Assembly: GCA_025057155.1 (NCBI GenBank)
Contig: JANWYD010000003.1
Location: forward strand, 1 to 64,000
DNA length: 64,000 nucleotides
From: Chloroflexaceae bacterium
GTDB taxonomy: Bacteria > Chloroflexota > Chloroflexia > Chloroflexales > Chloroflexaceae
Direction of reading: 5' to 3'
Part shown: positions 1-9,076 of the stretch, in pieces
How positions within the stretch are numbered: position 1 is the first letter of the stretch
Layout: each line of letters starts with the position of its first letter
Position numbers and translations under genes: made by a program
The notes under the pieces: model-generated
What the model saw: the letters and a program-made list of their open reading frames with translations, nothing else
Databases searched by the model: none
What the model was told of the DNA's origin: nothing

Positions 1-753
1 CTTCACCCCCCGCAGCAGCCGGTACTGGTGGACGCGGTCGCCCTCCAGGTAGAGCACCACGTCAACGATGTGTTCGAGCACCCGCGGCCCGGCAATGGCG
101 CCTTCTTTGGTGACGTGCCCCACCAGGACGATGGGGATGCCCAGTTCCTTGGCCACGTGCATCAGGCGCAGCGCGCCCTCGCGCACCTGGCTGACGCTGC
201 CGGCGGCGCTGGCCAGATCCTCCAGGTAGACCGTCTGGATCGAGTCGACGATGACCAGCCCTGGACGCATGGCGCGGATCTGCCGGAGCACCGCGTCCAG
301 ACTGGTTTCGGCATACACGAACAGGTCATCGTGCTGGAGGTTCAGGCGTTCGGCGCGCAGTTTGATCTGCTGGGCGGACTCCTCGGCGCTCACGTAGAGG
401 GCCGGGGCGACGGCGGCGGCGAAGTGGGCCGCCACCTGAGTGAGCAGGGTGCTCTTGCCAATGCCGGGGTCGCCGCCAATAAGCACCACCGAGCCAGGTA
501 CCAGACCCCCGCCAAGGACGCGGGCGAGTTCGCCGGTGTACACGTCGAGGCGCCGAAAGCCGGCGGTGGACACGTCGCGCAGGCGCACGGGGCGGGCAGT
601 TGCGCCGTTGTGGTGCGCGCGGACGGCGGAACCGCGATCCTCGACCTGTTCCACAAAGCTGTCCCAGGCGCCGCAATCAGAGCACCGGCCCATCCAGCGG
701 GTTTGCCGGGCGCCGCACTGCTGGCAGACATAGCTTGTGCGCGTTTTGCCCAT
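1..753 (-). CDS. radA: DNA repair protein RadA (Sms), 3' part beyond window edge
   Basis: RecA-like ATPase that processes branched DNA intermediates during recombinational repair. The start is the ATG at 753; 251 codons run off the left edge without a stop. A four-cysteine zinc finger is visible at C10, C13, C24 and C27, followed by a Walker A motif GGDPGIGKST near residue 95 and a VIVDSIQTVYLED Walker B region. The last visible residues are LLRGVK, just where the family's KNRFG motif would begin. The -10 hexamer TATAAT (761-766) ends only 7 bases before the ATG, so the mRNA may be leaderless. clpC lies just upstream on the same strand, the clpC-radA neighbourhood known from Gram-positive bacteria, but a terminator separates them here. 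Confidence 0.95.
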   Translation of the reverse strand, partial: MGKTRTSYVCQQCGARQTRWMGRCSDCGAWDSFVEQVEDRGSAVRAHHNGATARPVRLRDVSTAGFRRLDVYTGELARVLGGGLVPGSVVLIGGDPGIGKSTLLTQVAAHFAAAVAPALYVSAEESAQQIKLRAERLNLQHDDLFVYAETSLDAVLRQIRAMRPGLVIVDSIQTVYLEDLASAAGSVSQVREGALRLMHVAKELGIPIVLVGHVTKEGAIAGPRVLEHIVDVVLYLEGDRVHQYRLLRGVK

Positions 754-760
754 ACACCGG

Positions 761-800
761 ATTATACCACGCGGACCAGGGCTACGATGAACCATCGTAG
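761..800 (-). promoter_or_regulatory. radA promoter -10 with overlapping inverted repeat
   Basis: TATAAT on the minus strand at 761-766 predicts transcription starting at or beside the radA ATG (753). A perfect 8-bp inverted repeat, CTACGATG-AAC-CATCGTAG (782-800), lies where the -35 element should be. No good -35 hexamer is visible, so the repeat could be an operator or activator site. It does not match the Gram-positive LexA box. Confidence 0.45.
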
Positions 801-850
801 ATGAGGGTTTGCAGCAGGGCGGCATCCTGTCGCAACGGCCGAGCGCCGCC

Positions 851-905
851 GGATTGCGGTATATGACGTCCGAATGAGACCCGGCGGTGATGCGCCTGCG
901 CTGTT
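851..905 (+). repeat. Family D dispersed repeat, core only
   Basis: Begins GGATTGCGGTATATGACG and continues with TGAGACCCGGCGGTGATGCG, matching the core found at 31801, 34922, 36247, 48944, 50371 and 60810. The upstream ATTTTGG heptamers present in other copies are missing. Confidence 0.6.
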
Positions 906-953
906 CAGGGAGCGGCGCGGAGGACGCAACCCCCCGGTTTGTGCTACAGGCAG

Positions 954-986
954 AAAAAAGTGCGGGGAGGCGCCGCCTCCCCGCAC
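954..986 (-). terminator. Rho-independent terminator of clpC
   Basis: An 11-bp G/C stem (960-970 with 976-986) and a 5-base loop, followed on the minus strand by six T residues (954-959). It lies 19 bases past the clpC stop codon. Confidence 0.85.
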
Positions 987-1004
987 TCCTTCGCCGCCAT
1001 ATTT

Positions 1005-3533
1005 CTACTCCACGAGGGCCGGACTTTCTTCGGCCTGCTGGGGGCTTTCGTTGCCGCTTTGACCCTCAAGCTCGCGCAGGGCGCGGAGCCGGATGGTATC
1101 GCCCTCGGTGTCAACGATGATCGTATCGCCCTCTCGGAAGCGCCCTTCGAGCAACCCCTCGGCAAGAGCGTCCTCGATTAGATCGGTAATGATGCGACGC
1201 AGGGGGCGGGCGCCGAAGGCCGGATCGTAGCCGCGGCGGGCCAGGAGATCGAGGGCGTCCTGCCGCACGTCCAGCCGCATCTGGTGCTCGTCGAGCTGCT
1301 TCTGCACCCGATTGAGCATCAATCGGGTGATCTGCTGAATCTCCTCATTCGTCAGCGGTTGGAAGATGATCTTGGCATCAATGCGATTGAGGAACTCAGG
1401 GCGGAACAGCGCCTTAAGGGCATCGTCCACCTTGCGGCGCATATCGGTCTGGTCAATTTCATCGGCATTGGTGCCAAAGCCGATGCGACTGGCGCGACGG
1501 ATATGCTCCGTGCCGACGTTGGAGGTCATGATGATAATGGTGTTGCGGAAGTCCACCTTGCGGCCCTTGCCATCGGTGAGGTGTCCGTCTTCGAGCACCT
1601 GGAGCAGCAGGTTAAAGGCGTCGGGGTGGGCCTTCTCGATCTCGTCGAAGAGCACGACCGAGTAGGGCTTGCGGCGCACGGCGTCGGTCAACTGGCCGCC
1701 TTCGCCGTAGCCGACGTAGCCGGGCGGCGATCCCACCAGGCGCGAGGTGGTATGGCGCTCCTGGAACTCGGACATATCTATCTTGATCAGGCTCTCTTCA
1801 GAGCCAAACATAAACTCGGCCAGGGTCTTGGCGAGTTCAGTTTTGCCCACGCCGGTGGGGCCAAGGAAGAGGAAGCTGCCAATAGGGCGCTTGGGGTCCT
1901 TCAGCCCGGCGCGGGCGCGGCGCACGGCCTTGGAGATGGTCACAATAGCCTCTTGCTGGCCGATCACCCGGTTGTGGAGGAACTCCTCCATCTGCAAGAG
2001 GCGAACGGTCTCATCGCCCTTAAGGCGGGTGACGGGAATACCGGTCCACATCCCCACCACCTCGGCGATATCCTCCTCGGTGACATAGGGCCGTTCGATG
2101 ATGCGATCAGAGCCGCGGGCGGCGCCGATTTCCTGTTCGATAGCGCTGATGCGCATCTGCATGCGCTCTTCGCGCTCGCGGAGGTCGCTGGCGAGTTCGT
2201 ACTGCTTGTCTTCGAGGGCCGCTTCGCGCTCCTTGCGCAGGGCCTCAAGGCCGCGGAGGGCATCGCGGAGCTGTGGGGGGGTGGCGCTGCGGTACATGCG
2301 CACGCGACTGGCGGCCTCATCAATCAGGTCAATGGCCTTATCGGGTAGTTGGCGATCAGGCACATAGCGGGCGGAAAGGGCCGCGGCGGCCTTGATCGCC
2401 TCGTCGCTGATCTGCAACTGATGGAAATCCTCATAGCGCGACTTGATGCCGCGAAGGATCTGCACCGTATCCTCAAGGCTAGGCTCCTCGACCATCACCG
2501 GCTGGAAGCGGCGCTCAAGGGCGGCGTCGCGCTCGATGTACTTGCGGTACTCATCGAGCGTGGTGGCGCCGATGGTCTGCAATTCGCCGCGCGAGAGGGC
2601 CGGCTTGAGGATATTGGCCGCGTCGAGCGTGCCCTCGGCGCCGCCGGCCCCGATGATGGTATGGAACTCATCAATAAAGAGGATGCAGCGGGTCTCTTTA
2701 ATTTCATCAATCACGCGCTTGAGACGCTCCTCAAACTGGCCGCGGTACTTGGTGCCGGCCACCAGGGCGCCCATATCCAGCGTGACCACGCGCTTGCCCT
2801 TGATGCTGTCGGGCACGTCGCCCTGCACGATGCGCTGCGCCAGGCCCTCAACAATCGCGGTTTTGCCGACGCCGGGTTCACCGATCAGAGCTGGATTGTT
2901 TTTGGTGCGGCGGGAGAGGATCTGAATAACACGCTCAATCTCGTGCTGGCGACCAATAATCGGATCAAGGCGGCCAGCCTCGGCCATCTCGGTCAGATCG
3001 GTGCCCAGAGCGTCGAGGTAGGGTGTTTTCGACTGGCGCTGAGCGGTAGTTCCAGGTGTGGCGCCGCGCTGTTCGGCGGTGCCGGTGGTGCCGTGGCGCA
3101 GGACGCGCATCACCTGATTGCGCACCTGTTCCAGGCTCACGCCCATAATGTCCAGCACACCGGTGGCCACGCCCTCACCGTTCCGCACCAGCCCGAGGAG
3201 CAGGTGTTCGGTGCCGATATAGTGGTGATTCAGGCGATTGGCTTCTTCGATGGCATACTTAATGACCTTCTGAGCGCGAGCGGTGAGTTCCTGATCGGCC
3301 GCGGGGGCGCCTTCCCCGACGCCAACGATGAACTCGACGGCGCTGCGCGCCTGGGCCAGCTTGACCCCCAGGTCATCGAGGACGCGCGCGGCGATCCCCT
3401 CACTCTCGCGAATGAGCCCGAGCAGGATGTGCTCGGTGCCGATATACGGGTGATTAAACGAGCGCGCCTCCTCGTGTGCGAGCTGCAACACCTGCTTGGC
3501 CCGCTTGGTAAACTTACTGTAAAGATCTGACAT
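1005..3533 (-). CDS. clpC: ATP-dependent Clp protease ATPase subunit ClpC
   Basis: Hsp100 unfoldase that feeds substrates to the ClpP peptidase and acts in protein quality control in the cytoplasm. The 842 residues show the full ClpC layout: a twin N-domain repeat (about 1-75 and 76-148, each with [11 protein letters not shown]-type sequence), AAA+ module 1 with Walker A GEPGVGKT at 218-225 and Walker B LFIDEFH near 286, a UVR-like coiled middle segment (about 430-466), and AAA+ module 2 with Walker A GPTGVGKT at 558-565. The ATG at 3533 is preceded by a GGAG sequence. Length is typical. No mcsA, mcsB or ctsR gene is adjacent. A strong terminator follows the gene. Confidence 0.97.
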   Translation of the reverse strand: MSDLYSKFTKRAKQVLQLAHEEARSFNHPYIGTEHILLGLIRESEGIAARVLDDLGVKLAQARSAVEFIVGVGEGAPAADQELTARAQKVIKYAIEEANRLNHHYIGTEHLLLGLVRNGEGVATGVLDIMGVSLEQVRNQVMRVLRHGTTGTAEQRGATPGTTAQRQSKTPYLDALGTDLTEMAEAGRLDPIIGRQHEIERVIQILSRRTKNNPALIGEPGVGKTAIVEGLAQRIVQGDVPDSIKGKRVVTLDMGALVAGTKYRGQFEERLKRVIDEIKETRCILFIDEFHTIIGAGGAEGTLDAANILKPALSRGELQTIGATTLDEYRKYIERDAALERRFQPVMVEEPSLEDTVQILRGIKSRYEDFHQLQISDEAIKAAAALSARYVPDRQLPDKAIDLIDEAASRVRMYRSATPPQLRDALRGLEALRKEREAALEDKQYELASDLREREERMQMRISAIEQEIGAARGSDRIIERPYVTEEDIAEVVGMWTGIPVTRLKGDETVRLLQMEEFLHNRVIGQQEAIVTISKAVRRARAGLKDPKRPIGSFLFLGPTGVGKTELAKTLAEFMFGSEESLIKIDMSEFQERHTTSRLVGSPPGYVGYGEGGQLTDAVRRKPYSVVLFDEIEKAHPDAFNLLLQVLEDGHLTDGKGRKVDFRNTIIIMTSNVGTEHIRRASRIGFGTNADEIDQTDMRRKVDDALKALFRPEFLNRIDAKIIFQPLTNEEIQQITRLMLNRVQKQLDEHQMRLDVRQDALDLLARRGYDPAFGARPLRRIITDLIEDALAEGLLEGRFREGDTIIVDTEGDTIRLRALRELEGQSGNESPQQAEESPALVE

Positions 3534-3779
3534 GGAAGTTCTCCACTAACTATCCCTGAACCAGTCGCAGGTGCGCCCACAGGGATGAACGTACAGGCGA
3601 CCGATGCCCGGTATACCGGCAGAGCCTGGAGTCTGAGCAGGCATCGGGGCTCCTCAGATCCATACCATTGAAATAGCGGGGTCCGGTGGACTCTGCGGGG
3701 GATTGCGGGTAGTTGACGAGCGGGAGGTTGCCGCTTCCCGAACGCCTGACTCACACCGCGGATGTAGCGCCTCATTGCA

Positions 3780-4994
3780 TCAGGATGCTGTATCCATCGG
3801 CTCCTCGGCGTCAGCTTCCTCGCTCACGTCGGGGTTGAGACGCAGGCTAAGCCCCATGCGCTTGCGGGCTGGATCAATCCGAATAATGCGCGCGCGAACA
3901 GTCTGTCCTTCGGTGAGCACGTCCCGGGGGTTCTGGATGCGCTCATCACCCATCTCGGAGACGTGGATAAGCCCCTCGATGCCATCCTCGATCCGCGCGA
4001 AGGCGCCAAACGAGGCGATCTGGGTAATCGTGCCTTCCACGATCTGGCCGAGGTGATACTTCTCGCCCGCGCGAGTCCAGGGTTCACTCTGGGTTCGTTT
4101 GATCGACAGGGCGATCCGCTTGCGTTCGTGATCGATGCTCAAGATATAAACCTGCACCGTATCTCCAACCTTTAACACCTCCGATGGATGCTTAACCCGG
4201 CTCCACGAAATCTCGGACAGATGCACCAGCCCGTCGGCGCCGCCGATGTCAACAAACGCCCCGAAGTCGCACACCGAACTGACCACGCCCGTTCGTACAT
4301 CCCCCTCGCGGAGGTTGGACAGCAGTTCGTCCTTCTTCAATTCACGCGACTCTTGAACCGCCTGGCGTTCGGAGAGAATGAGCCGATTGCGGTTGCGATT
4401 GATTTCAATCACCTTTAGCGGCAGTTCCGTATTGACCATTTTGGCCATATCGGACTGTTTCTGCGTATCGGGTCCACGGCTGATCCCCGAGACCTGGGAG
4501 GCGGGCACGAAGCCGCGCACCCCATCAAGGTTGACCAGCAGCCCGCCCTTGTTATAATTCACTACCCGCGCCCGGATCACCTCACCGCGTTCATACGCGA
4601 CCTGGAGCGCCCGCCAGCTCCGCTCCTGTCGCGCCTTGTCGATCGAAAGAATGGCCCGCCCTTCTTTATCCTCGGACTGTACGACAAAGACCAGCAGCGT
4701 ATCTCCGACTTTGAGGGCGGCGCGATCTTCGGGGGTGAGAGATTGCATCTCACGGGCGGGGACGACGCCTTCGGCCTTGGCGCCGATGTCAACAAGTATC
4801 TCGTCACGGTCAACGCGCATGATTTTGCCGTCAACCGTGTCGCCATACTTGAGATTGCGGTATTCGTGCGCAGGGTCCCTGAGGTATTGCTCCATTAGAG
4901 CCATATCCTCAGCTTCGGACGCGGATCCATTCTCACCGTGGTGCGGCGAGGAAGACGCTCCGGACTCTGCGGCGATCCCTTTCGACTCTTCCAT
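3780..4994 (-). CDS. rpsA: 30S ribosomal protein S1-like RNA-binding protein
   Basis: Translation-associated RNA-binding protein with four S1 (OB-fold) domains, at roughly residues 49-118, 135-205, 220-290 and 307-380 of 404. Domains 3 and 4 carry the typical DFGAFVDIGGADGLVHLSE and SFGAFARIEDGIEGLIHVSE sequences. An acidic tail ends the protein. I chose the ATG at 4994 because AAGGA lies 6 bases upstream. A longer reading from TTG at 5054 is unlikely, because that codon coincides with the predicted transcription start below the TATAAT at 5064-5069. Four domains is the usual size outside the Proteobacteria, where S1 has six. Confidence 0.9.
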   Translation of the reverse strand: MEESKGIAAESGASSSPHHGENGSASEAEDMALMEQYLRDPAHEYRNLKYGDTVDGKIMRVDRDEILVDIGAKAEGVVPAREMQSLTPEDRAALKVGDTLLVFVVQSEDKEGRAILSIDKARQERSWRALQVAYERGEVIRARVVNYNKGGLLVNLDGVRGFVPASQVSGISRGPDTQKQSDMAKMVNTELPLKVIEINRNRNRLILSERQAVQESRELKKDELLSNLREGDVRTGVVSSVCDFGAFVDIGGADGLVHLSEISWSRVKHPSEVLKVGDTVQVYILSIDHERKRIALSIKRTQSEPWTRAGEKYHLGQIVEGTITQIASFGAFARIEDGIEGLIHVSEMGDERIQNPRDVLTEGQTVRARIIRIDPARKRMGLSLRLNPDVSEEADAEEPMDTAS

Positions 4995-5063
4995 GCGCCG
5001 TCCTTGCTCAACGCGAGGGACCCGAAGACGCGGCGTGTAAGATGTACTGTTCAACCGTTGAAC

Positions 5064-5092
5064 ATTATACGCCGCGCAAGATCAAAACGCAA
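5064..5092 (-). promoter_or_regulatory. Promoter of the S1 gene
   Basis: The -10 is TATAAT (5064-5069). The weak -35 TTGCGT (5087-5092) sits at 17-bp spacing. The predicted start near 5057 leaves a leader of about 60 bases before the ATG at 4994. Confidence 0.55.
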
Positions 5093-5156
5093 GGGTGTAT
5101 CACCGCGCAGGGCGTGCTAACGCGCTAAACACGGCGGTTGGCGCCGAAAACCCGTG

Positions 5157-6023
5157 TTAGAGGGGGATGGCGTAGGCGTCAGGATGGCCGGCGCCGGTAA
5201 TGGGGCGCTGGCTGGCGAACTGGATCGGCGCCAGGCCGAGGCGGCGGAGGCCGAGGTAGGCCTCTTCATTGCACAGCAGCAGGTCCTCATCGGCGTGATT
5301 GAGGAGGGCGAGGGCCTGTTCAACGGGGGGGCCGATTACGCTCAGGCCAAGGCCGGGGAGGATTGCCAGGCGGGCCTGACCGGCGACCAGAGCCAGACGG
5401 GGTCGCCGCGTGGCGTCAAGGTTCCAGCGGGAATGCATAGCGCGCGCGGTCTGGTGGGCATTTCGCAGGAGGGTCGCCGGGCCTTGCCGACCCGTGACGC
5501 CGAACACTACCACCAGGTGCTGTCCGAAGCGCATAAGCAGGCCCTCGTGACGCCGGGCGCCGTCGGCGGCAAGCGCGGCGGCTTCACGCAGGCGCGCTAT
5601 GTGTGGCGGACCCTCCGGCAGGGCGATGGCCAGCGCCGCAATGTCGCACGGCAGCCCCTCAGGGGGCAGATCCGCTTCCAGCAGATCCTCAACCGGCGGG
5701 AGTTCAGGGAGCAGCCGCTGGAGTTGCCGGGTGGCGCGACGTTGCTGGCGCAGCCGGTTGACCGCATGACACAACTCGCCCCAGGCCCCGCCGGTAATCT
5801 CCAGTTTGGCTTCGGTCTGGACGTCGGCCACGCTGGCGGCCAGACGCCGCAGGTCGCGTTCAATCGCCAGCCGATCCCAGACGACCACCAGGGCGGTGAA
5901 CAGGAGCGGGAGCAGGGCAAGCCGGGGGACGAAAAGGATCGCGGTCGCGGTCGCCATCAGGGCGGCGATAGCCAGGATGGAGCGTAGCCGACGCCCCGCC
6001 TGGGGAGTGGTGAGCAGACACAT
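5157..6023 (-). CDS. Membrane protein with degenerate class III cyclase-like domain
   Basis: 288 residues from the ATG at 6023; a GTG at 6083 could add 20 more. Residues 15-49 form one or two membrane segments. Then comes a helical, Arg/Leu-rich stretch (50-115) and a region (about 125-262) that follows the order of class III adenylate/guanylate cyclase domains: C-D-I-A-A-L-A-I, then RFGQHLVVVFG, an Ala-rich helix, a VAGQARLAILPG segment and VIGPPVEQALAL. In active cyclases the second motif reads like GDGxMAVFG; here the metal-binding Asp is Gln, so catalysis is unlikely. This is inferred from motif order only. The gene lies 100 bases downstream of an orphan response regulator on the same strand, suggesting a shared signalling role. 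It could also be an unrelated alpha/beta domain. Confidence 0.6.
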   Translation of the reverse strand: MCLLTTPQAGRRLRSILAIAALMATATAILFVPRLALLPLLFTALVVVWDRLAIERDLRRLAASVADVQTEAKLEITGGAWGELCHAVNRLRQQRRATRQLQRLLPELPPVEDLLEADLPPEGLPCDIAALAIALPEGPPHIARLREAAALAADGARRHEGLLMRFGQHLVVVFGVTGRQGPATLLRNAHQTARAMHSRWNLDATRRPRLALVAGQARLAILPGLGLSVIGPPVEQALALLNHADEDLLLCNEEAYLGLRRLGLAPIQFASQRPITGAGHPDAYAIPL

Positions 6024-6123
6024 ACAGGTCCCGGTGCGAAGCGGGTTGCTCAAACGCCCGGCATGGGCGTATGAGCATAGCACCGGAGCGGAGCGACGAC
6101 AAAGGATCGCAGATTACAATATC

Positions 6124-6804
6124 TTACTCTTCGCGGAGAATGTAGCCGGCGCCACGCACGGTGTGAATCACGCGGGGTTCGCCGTGGGCCTCGAGTTTCT
6201 GGCGCAGGTAGCGAACGTACACCTCGATAATATTGCTCTCGCCACCGAAGTCGTACCCCCAGACGCGGTCGTAGATCACCTCACGGGTGAGCACCTGGTT
6301 GGGGTGACGCATAAAGAGTTCGAGCAGGTCGTACTCCTTGGCCGTCAACTCAACCCGGCGCTCGCCGACGCGCAACTCGCGGGCGGCGGTATCGAGGGTC
6401 AGGTTGCCGAAGCGGAGCACCTCGCTACCGGAACTGGCCTGACGGCGGCGCAACTGTACGCGGATGCGCGCCAGCAGTTCCTCAAAGGCGAAGGGCTTTA
6501 CCAGATAGTCGTCGGCCCCATGTTCCAGACCGCGCACCCGGTCGGCCACAGCATCGCGCGCGGTGAGGATGATGATCGGCACATCCGAGGCGGCGCGCAG
6601 GCGCTGGGCCACCTCCAGGCCATCAATGCCGGGGAGCATAAGGTCAAGGATGACCAGGTCGTGCGGCATCTCACGGGCAGCGGCCAGGCCCGTGGGGCCA
6701 TCGGCGGCCACGGTCACCTGAAAGCCTTCGAGCGCCAGGCCGCGGCGGAGGTAATTGGCGATCTCCGGTTCGTCTTCGATGATCAGAATACGCTGCGTGG
6801 TCAT
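6124..6804 (-). CDS. OmpR/PhoB-family response regulator
   Basis: Two-component DNA-binding regulator of 226 residues. The receiver domain (1-118) has acidic residues at E10/D11, phosphoacceptor D54 in [10 protein letters not shown]81 and K103. The winged-helix DNA-binding domain (about 130-226) ends in the typical [11 protein letters not shown]. The ATG at 6804 was chosen because the receiver starts directly after it; an in-frame start at 6867 would add 21 residues of no family likeness. No histidine kinase is adjacent. Two GTATAC palindromes (6824-6829, 6840-6845) lie just upstream and could be an autoregulatory site. Confidence 0.92.
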   Translation of the reverse strand: MTTQRILIIEDEPEIANYLRRGLALEGFQVTVAADGPTGLAAAREMPHDLVILDLMLPGIDGLEVAQRLRAASDVPIIILTARDAVADRVRGLEHGADDYLVKPFAFEELLARIRVQLRRRQASSGSEVLRFGNLTLDTAARELRVGERRVELTAKEYDLLELFMRHPNQVLTREVIYDRVWGYDFGGESNIIEVYVRYLRQKLEAHGEPRVIHTVRGAGYILREE

Positions 6805-6823
6805 GGCGTGCCAGGGCTGACTT

Positions 6824-6845
6824 GTATACCTGGCTCCAAGTATAC
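6824..6845 (-). promoter_or_regulatory. Paired GTATAC palindromes upstream of response regulator
   Basis: Two copies of the self-complementary hexamer GTATAC spaced 16 bases start to start, 20-41 bases upstream of the regulator ATG. The layout fits dimeric winged-helix binding, but no consensus is known to me. Confidence 0.3.
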
Positions 6846-6946
6846 GGCCTGTTGCGACGCCTGGCAACGCAGGCAGGCGGGAGGGTTCGGGATTCGCCGC
6901 GGATGGCCCTTCAAGCGCGGCGACATCTGGAACGCAAGGAAAATCT

Positions 6947-6965
6947 GGGAGGGCCGTGCCCTCCC
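6947..6965 (-). terminator. Palindrome, possible terminator of the LmbE gene
   Basis: GGGAGGGC and GCCCTCCC arms with a 3-base loop. On the minus strand the stem is followed by AGATTTTCC, a weak U-tract. The same palindrome core recurs at 10957, 43634 and 58317, so it may instead be a dispersed repeat. Confidence 0.35.
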
Positions 6966-7091
6966 GGAAGAGCTTCGTGTATGTGTTCAGATGTAACCGC
7001 GGAGTACGCAGAGGAACCTGGAGTATGAGCTTTCCAGGCTCTTTACGCTCATCTGCTGCGAATGTGTTCGATAGAGGTGAACGCTATCGGC

Positions 7092-7814
7092 TTAGTTTTC
7101 TATCAGGCGCAGTACGCGGAAGGCTTCGGCATAGGCATAGCCCGCCCTGGCGCCGGCGTCGGCGGCCCACTGGCGCACCATGGCTATGGCATCGGGGCCA
7201 ACCTGGGAGCGGTGGCAATTGACTGCGGCAAGTTTGCGATCGATCGTATCGCTGATGTCAATATAGGTGTCGGGATGGAGGGTCAAATCCAGATAAAGCT
7301 CGGCAACCTTATGCGGCTCCAGGCCCTCGGCGAGCAGTTCCGGGAAGATGTGGCGCGTTTCGGCGCTGGGGAACACGGCGTAGATGGTGGCTTCGCCGAC
7401 GGCGCGGTGGTCGGGATGGTTGATGTAGTTGTGACCTAAGAAGTAAGTTGTCGGATCCTGGCATATAACCCGATCAGGCCGCACCTCGCGGATCAGGCGG
7501 GTAATGGCGCGACGCAGTTCCAGCGTCGGTTGAAGCGAGCCATCGGGGTAGCCGAGGAAGCGAACGTCGTGCACGCCGGTCACGGCGGCGGCGGCCACCT
7601 GTTCGGCGCGGCGCGTCTCGACCAGCGTCTGCGGATCGACGGACGGTTCGTTGGAGCCAGCGGCGCCATCGGTGACGATGCAGTAGATCACGGTGTGGCC
7701 CTCGGCCGTCCAGCGGGCGACGGAACCGGCCATGCCAAACTCCGTATCGTCGGGATGAGCGACGACGGCCAGGATGGTGAGTTTGTGTTTCTGATGGATC
7801 ATAGCTTTAGCCAT
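7092..7814 (-). CDS. LmbE/PIG-L family zinc N-deacetylase
   Basis: 240-residue enzyme of the family that removes acetyl groups from N-acetylglucosaminyl substrates (MshB, BshB, PIG-L). The metal and catalytic motif HPDDTEF is at residues 20-26, with a later HPDH motif supplying the third zinc ligand. The substrate cannot be read from the sequence; thiol-cofactor or glycan precursors are possible. The gene is single, divergent from the translin-like gene. Confidence 0.9.
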   Translation of the reverse strand: MAKAMIHQKHKLTILAVVAHPDDTEFGMAGSVARWTAEGHTVIYCIVTDGAAGSNEPSVDPQTLVETRRAEQVAAAAVTGVHDVRFLGYPDGSLQPTLELRRAITRLIREVRPDRVICQDPTTYFLGHNYINHPDHRAVGEATIYAVFPSAETRHIFPELLAEGLEPHKVAELYLDLTLHPDTYIDISDTIDRKLAAVNCHRSQVGPDAIAMVRQWAADAGARAGYAYAEAFRVLRLIEN

Positions 7815-8104
7815 GGTTCAGCCCTGCGTTGCCATTCCTGTTCCGCTCGCAGCGGTCGCGCCCCGGCAAAGCCCGAACGAGCCTGCCACCGCGGACGGAG
7901 GAAAACAACGATGGTAACGCAACAGGCTGCGCGGCGAAACCACGTCTTAGTCTACACGATCGTGCGGGGAACTGTCCAGGGGGACTCGCGGGATCGCAGG
8001 GGGTGTGACGAAACGTTCCGGCCACGTTGCGCGCCGGGCAGGGGGGCGAGCGTGGTTTCGGCGCAATCCATGCGTGGCGTCGTGCGGAACGGCGCATCAG
8101 CGAC
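7815..8104. other. Divergent intergenic region
   Basis: Lies between the oppositely transcribed LmbE and translin-like genes. Apart from the -10 element at its right end I see no gene, RNA or named repeat. Confidence 0.5.
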
Positions 8105-8110
8105 TATAAT
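8105..8110 (+). promoter_or_regulatory. Extended -10 element of the translin-like gene
   Basis: TATAAT, 23 bases before the ATG at 8134. No convincing -35. The predicted leader is about 17 bases and contains AAAGGAG. Confidence 0.45.
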
Positions 8111-8133
8111 ACCCTCGTACCAAAGGAGAACAT

Positions 8134-8772
8134 ATGAGCATTGACCGGTTGGTGGCGGAGTGCGTCGCGCAGATTGACGCCAGTCACGAGGCGCGCGAGC
8201 AGGTCATCGGAGTGTCACGCGGGTTGATCCGCCTGTGCGCCAACAGCATCCGCGCGACTCATCGGGGCGATTTTGCCGAGGCGGAGCGGCTGCTGGCGGC
8301 AGCCGGGGCGGTCGTCGCGCAGATTAACGCGGCAACGGCCGACAACCTGGAGATCCGCGCCGCTGGCTACACCCAGGACGCGCTGAAGGAGTACGCCGAG
8401 GCCCATCTGGTGCTGGCCTTTCTGGCCGGACGCGAGCCGCCAGGCGCGGCAGCGCTGGGGGTTGATCCGGCGCCGTACCTCAACGGACTGGCCGAGGCGG
8501 CCAGCGAGTTGCGCCGGGCCATACTCGACGGGTTGCGCCGGGGAGAGACGGCCAGAGGAGAGATGTTGCTACAGTTGATGGACGACATCTATGCGGCCCT
8601 GGTGACGGTTGACTATCCCGACGCGATCACCGGCGGCCTGCGGCGCACCACCGATGCGCTGCGCGCTGTACTCGAGCGCACCCGTGGCGACATTAGCGCC
8701 GCCATTCGTCAGGATCAACTGGTGGCCGCCATGCGTGATCTGGAACGCCGCCTGGGGCTGCACGAGGCATAA
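8134..8772 (+). CDS. Translin-family RNA/DNA-binding protein
   Basis: 212 residues, almost wholly helical. The order of motifs (SRGLIRLCANSIRATHRGDF, then the EAHLVLAFLAGREPP segment and MDDIYAALVTVDYPDAITGGLRRTTD) follows the translin/TRAX fold, which in eukaryotes binds single-stranded nucleic acid and in archaea and some bacteria is annotated only as translin-like. AAAGGAG lies 6-7 bases before the ATG. The next gene on the same strand is the nuclease NurA, but a repeat element separates them and no operon is implied. Confidence 0.8.
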   Translation: MSIDRLVAECVAQIDASHEAREQVIGVSRGLIRLCANSIRATHRGDFAEAERLLAAAGAVVAQINAATADNLEIRAAGYTQDALKEYAEAHLVLAFLAGREPPGAAALGVDPAPYLNGLAEAASELRRAILDGLRRGETARGEMLLQLMDDIYAALVTVDYPDAITGGLRRTTDALRAVLERTRGDISAAIRQDQLVAAMRDLERRLGLHEA

Positions 8773-8793
8773 TCAGGAGGGCTGACCGTCCCA

Positions 8794-8860
8794 CGCCCTT
8801 CCGTCAGGCAGGGGTATCGGGAAACCCGGTTTTCCCCCATGCCCTTCCAACCGGCCAGGA
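8794..8860 (+). repeat. Family C G/C-rich repeat
   Basis: Contains GGGAAACCCGGTTTTCCCCC followed by CCCTTCCAACCGGC, very similar to the two tandem copies at 46935-47153. It folds on itself. Confidence 0.5.
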
Positions 8861-8912
8861 ACGAACCCGGGGCTTTTCAGGAGGGCGCACTGCTTCCAGA
8901 CTCACCCCTTAA

Positions 8913-9050
8913 TAGTCTGTGAACGAAGTTTTGCGCTAACCCGTCCCCTCCCCAACCCTCCCCCGCCGGGGGAGGGCGTTCGGCGCCTCCCCCCGGCGGG
9001 GGGAGGCCGGGAGGGGGCGGAAGTGCCAGGAACCTTTAGTTCACAGACTA
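8913..9050. repeat. Family A foldback element (MITE-like), copy 1
   Basis: 138 bp bounded by TA and by terminal inverted repeats TAGTCTGTGAAC...GTTCACAGACTA (12 bp perfect, then imperfect). The interior holds two back-to-back palindromes of the CCTCCCCCGCCGGGGGAGG type. It has no coding capacity. TA at both outer ends is what insertion by an IS630/Tc1-type transposase leaves. Confidence 0.8.
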
Positions 9051-9076
9051 CGTAATGGCCTGGAAAGGATGATCCC

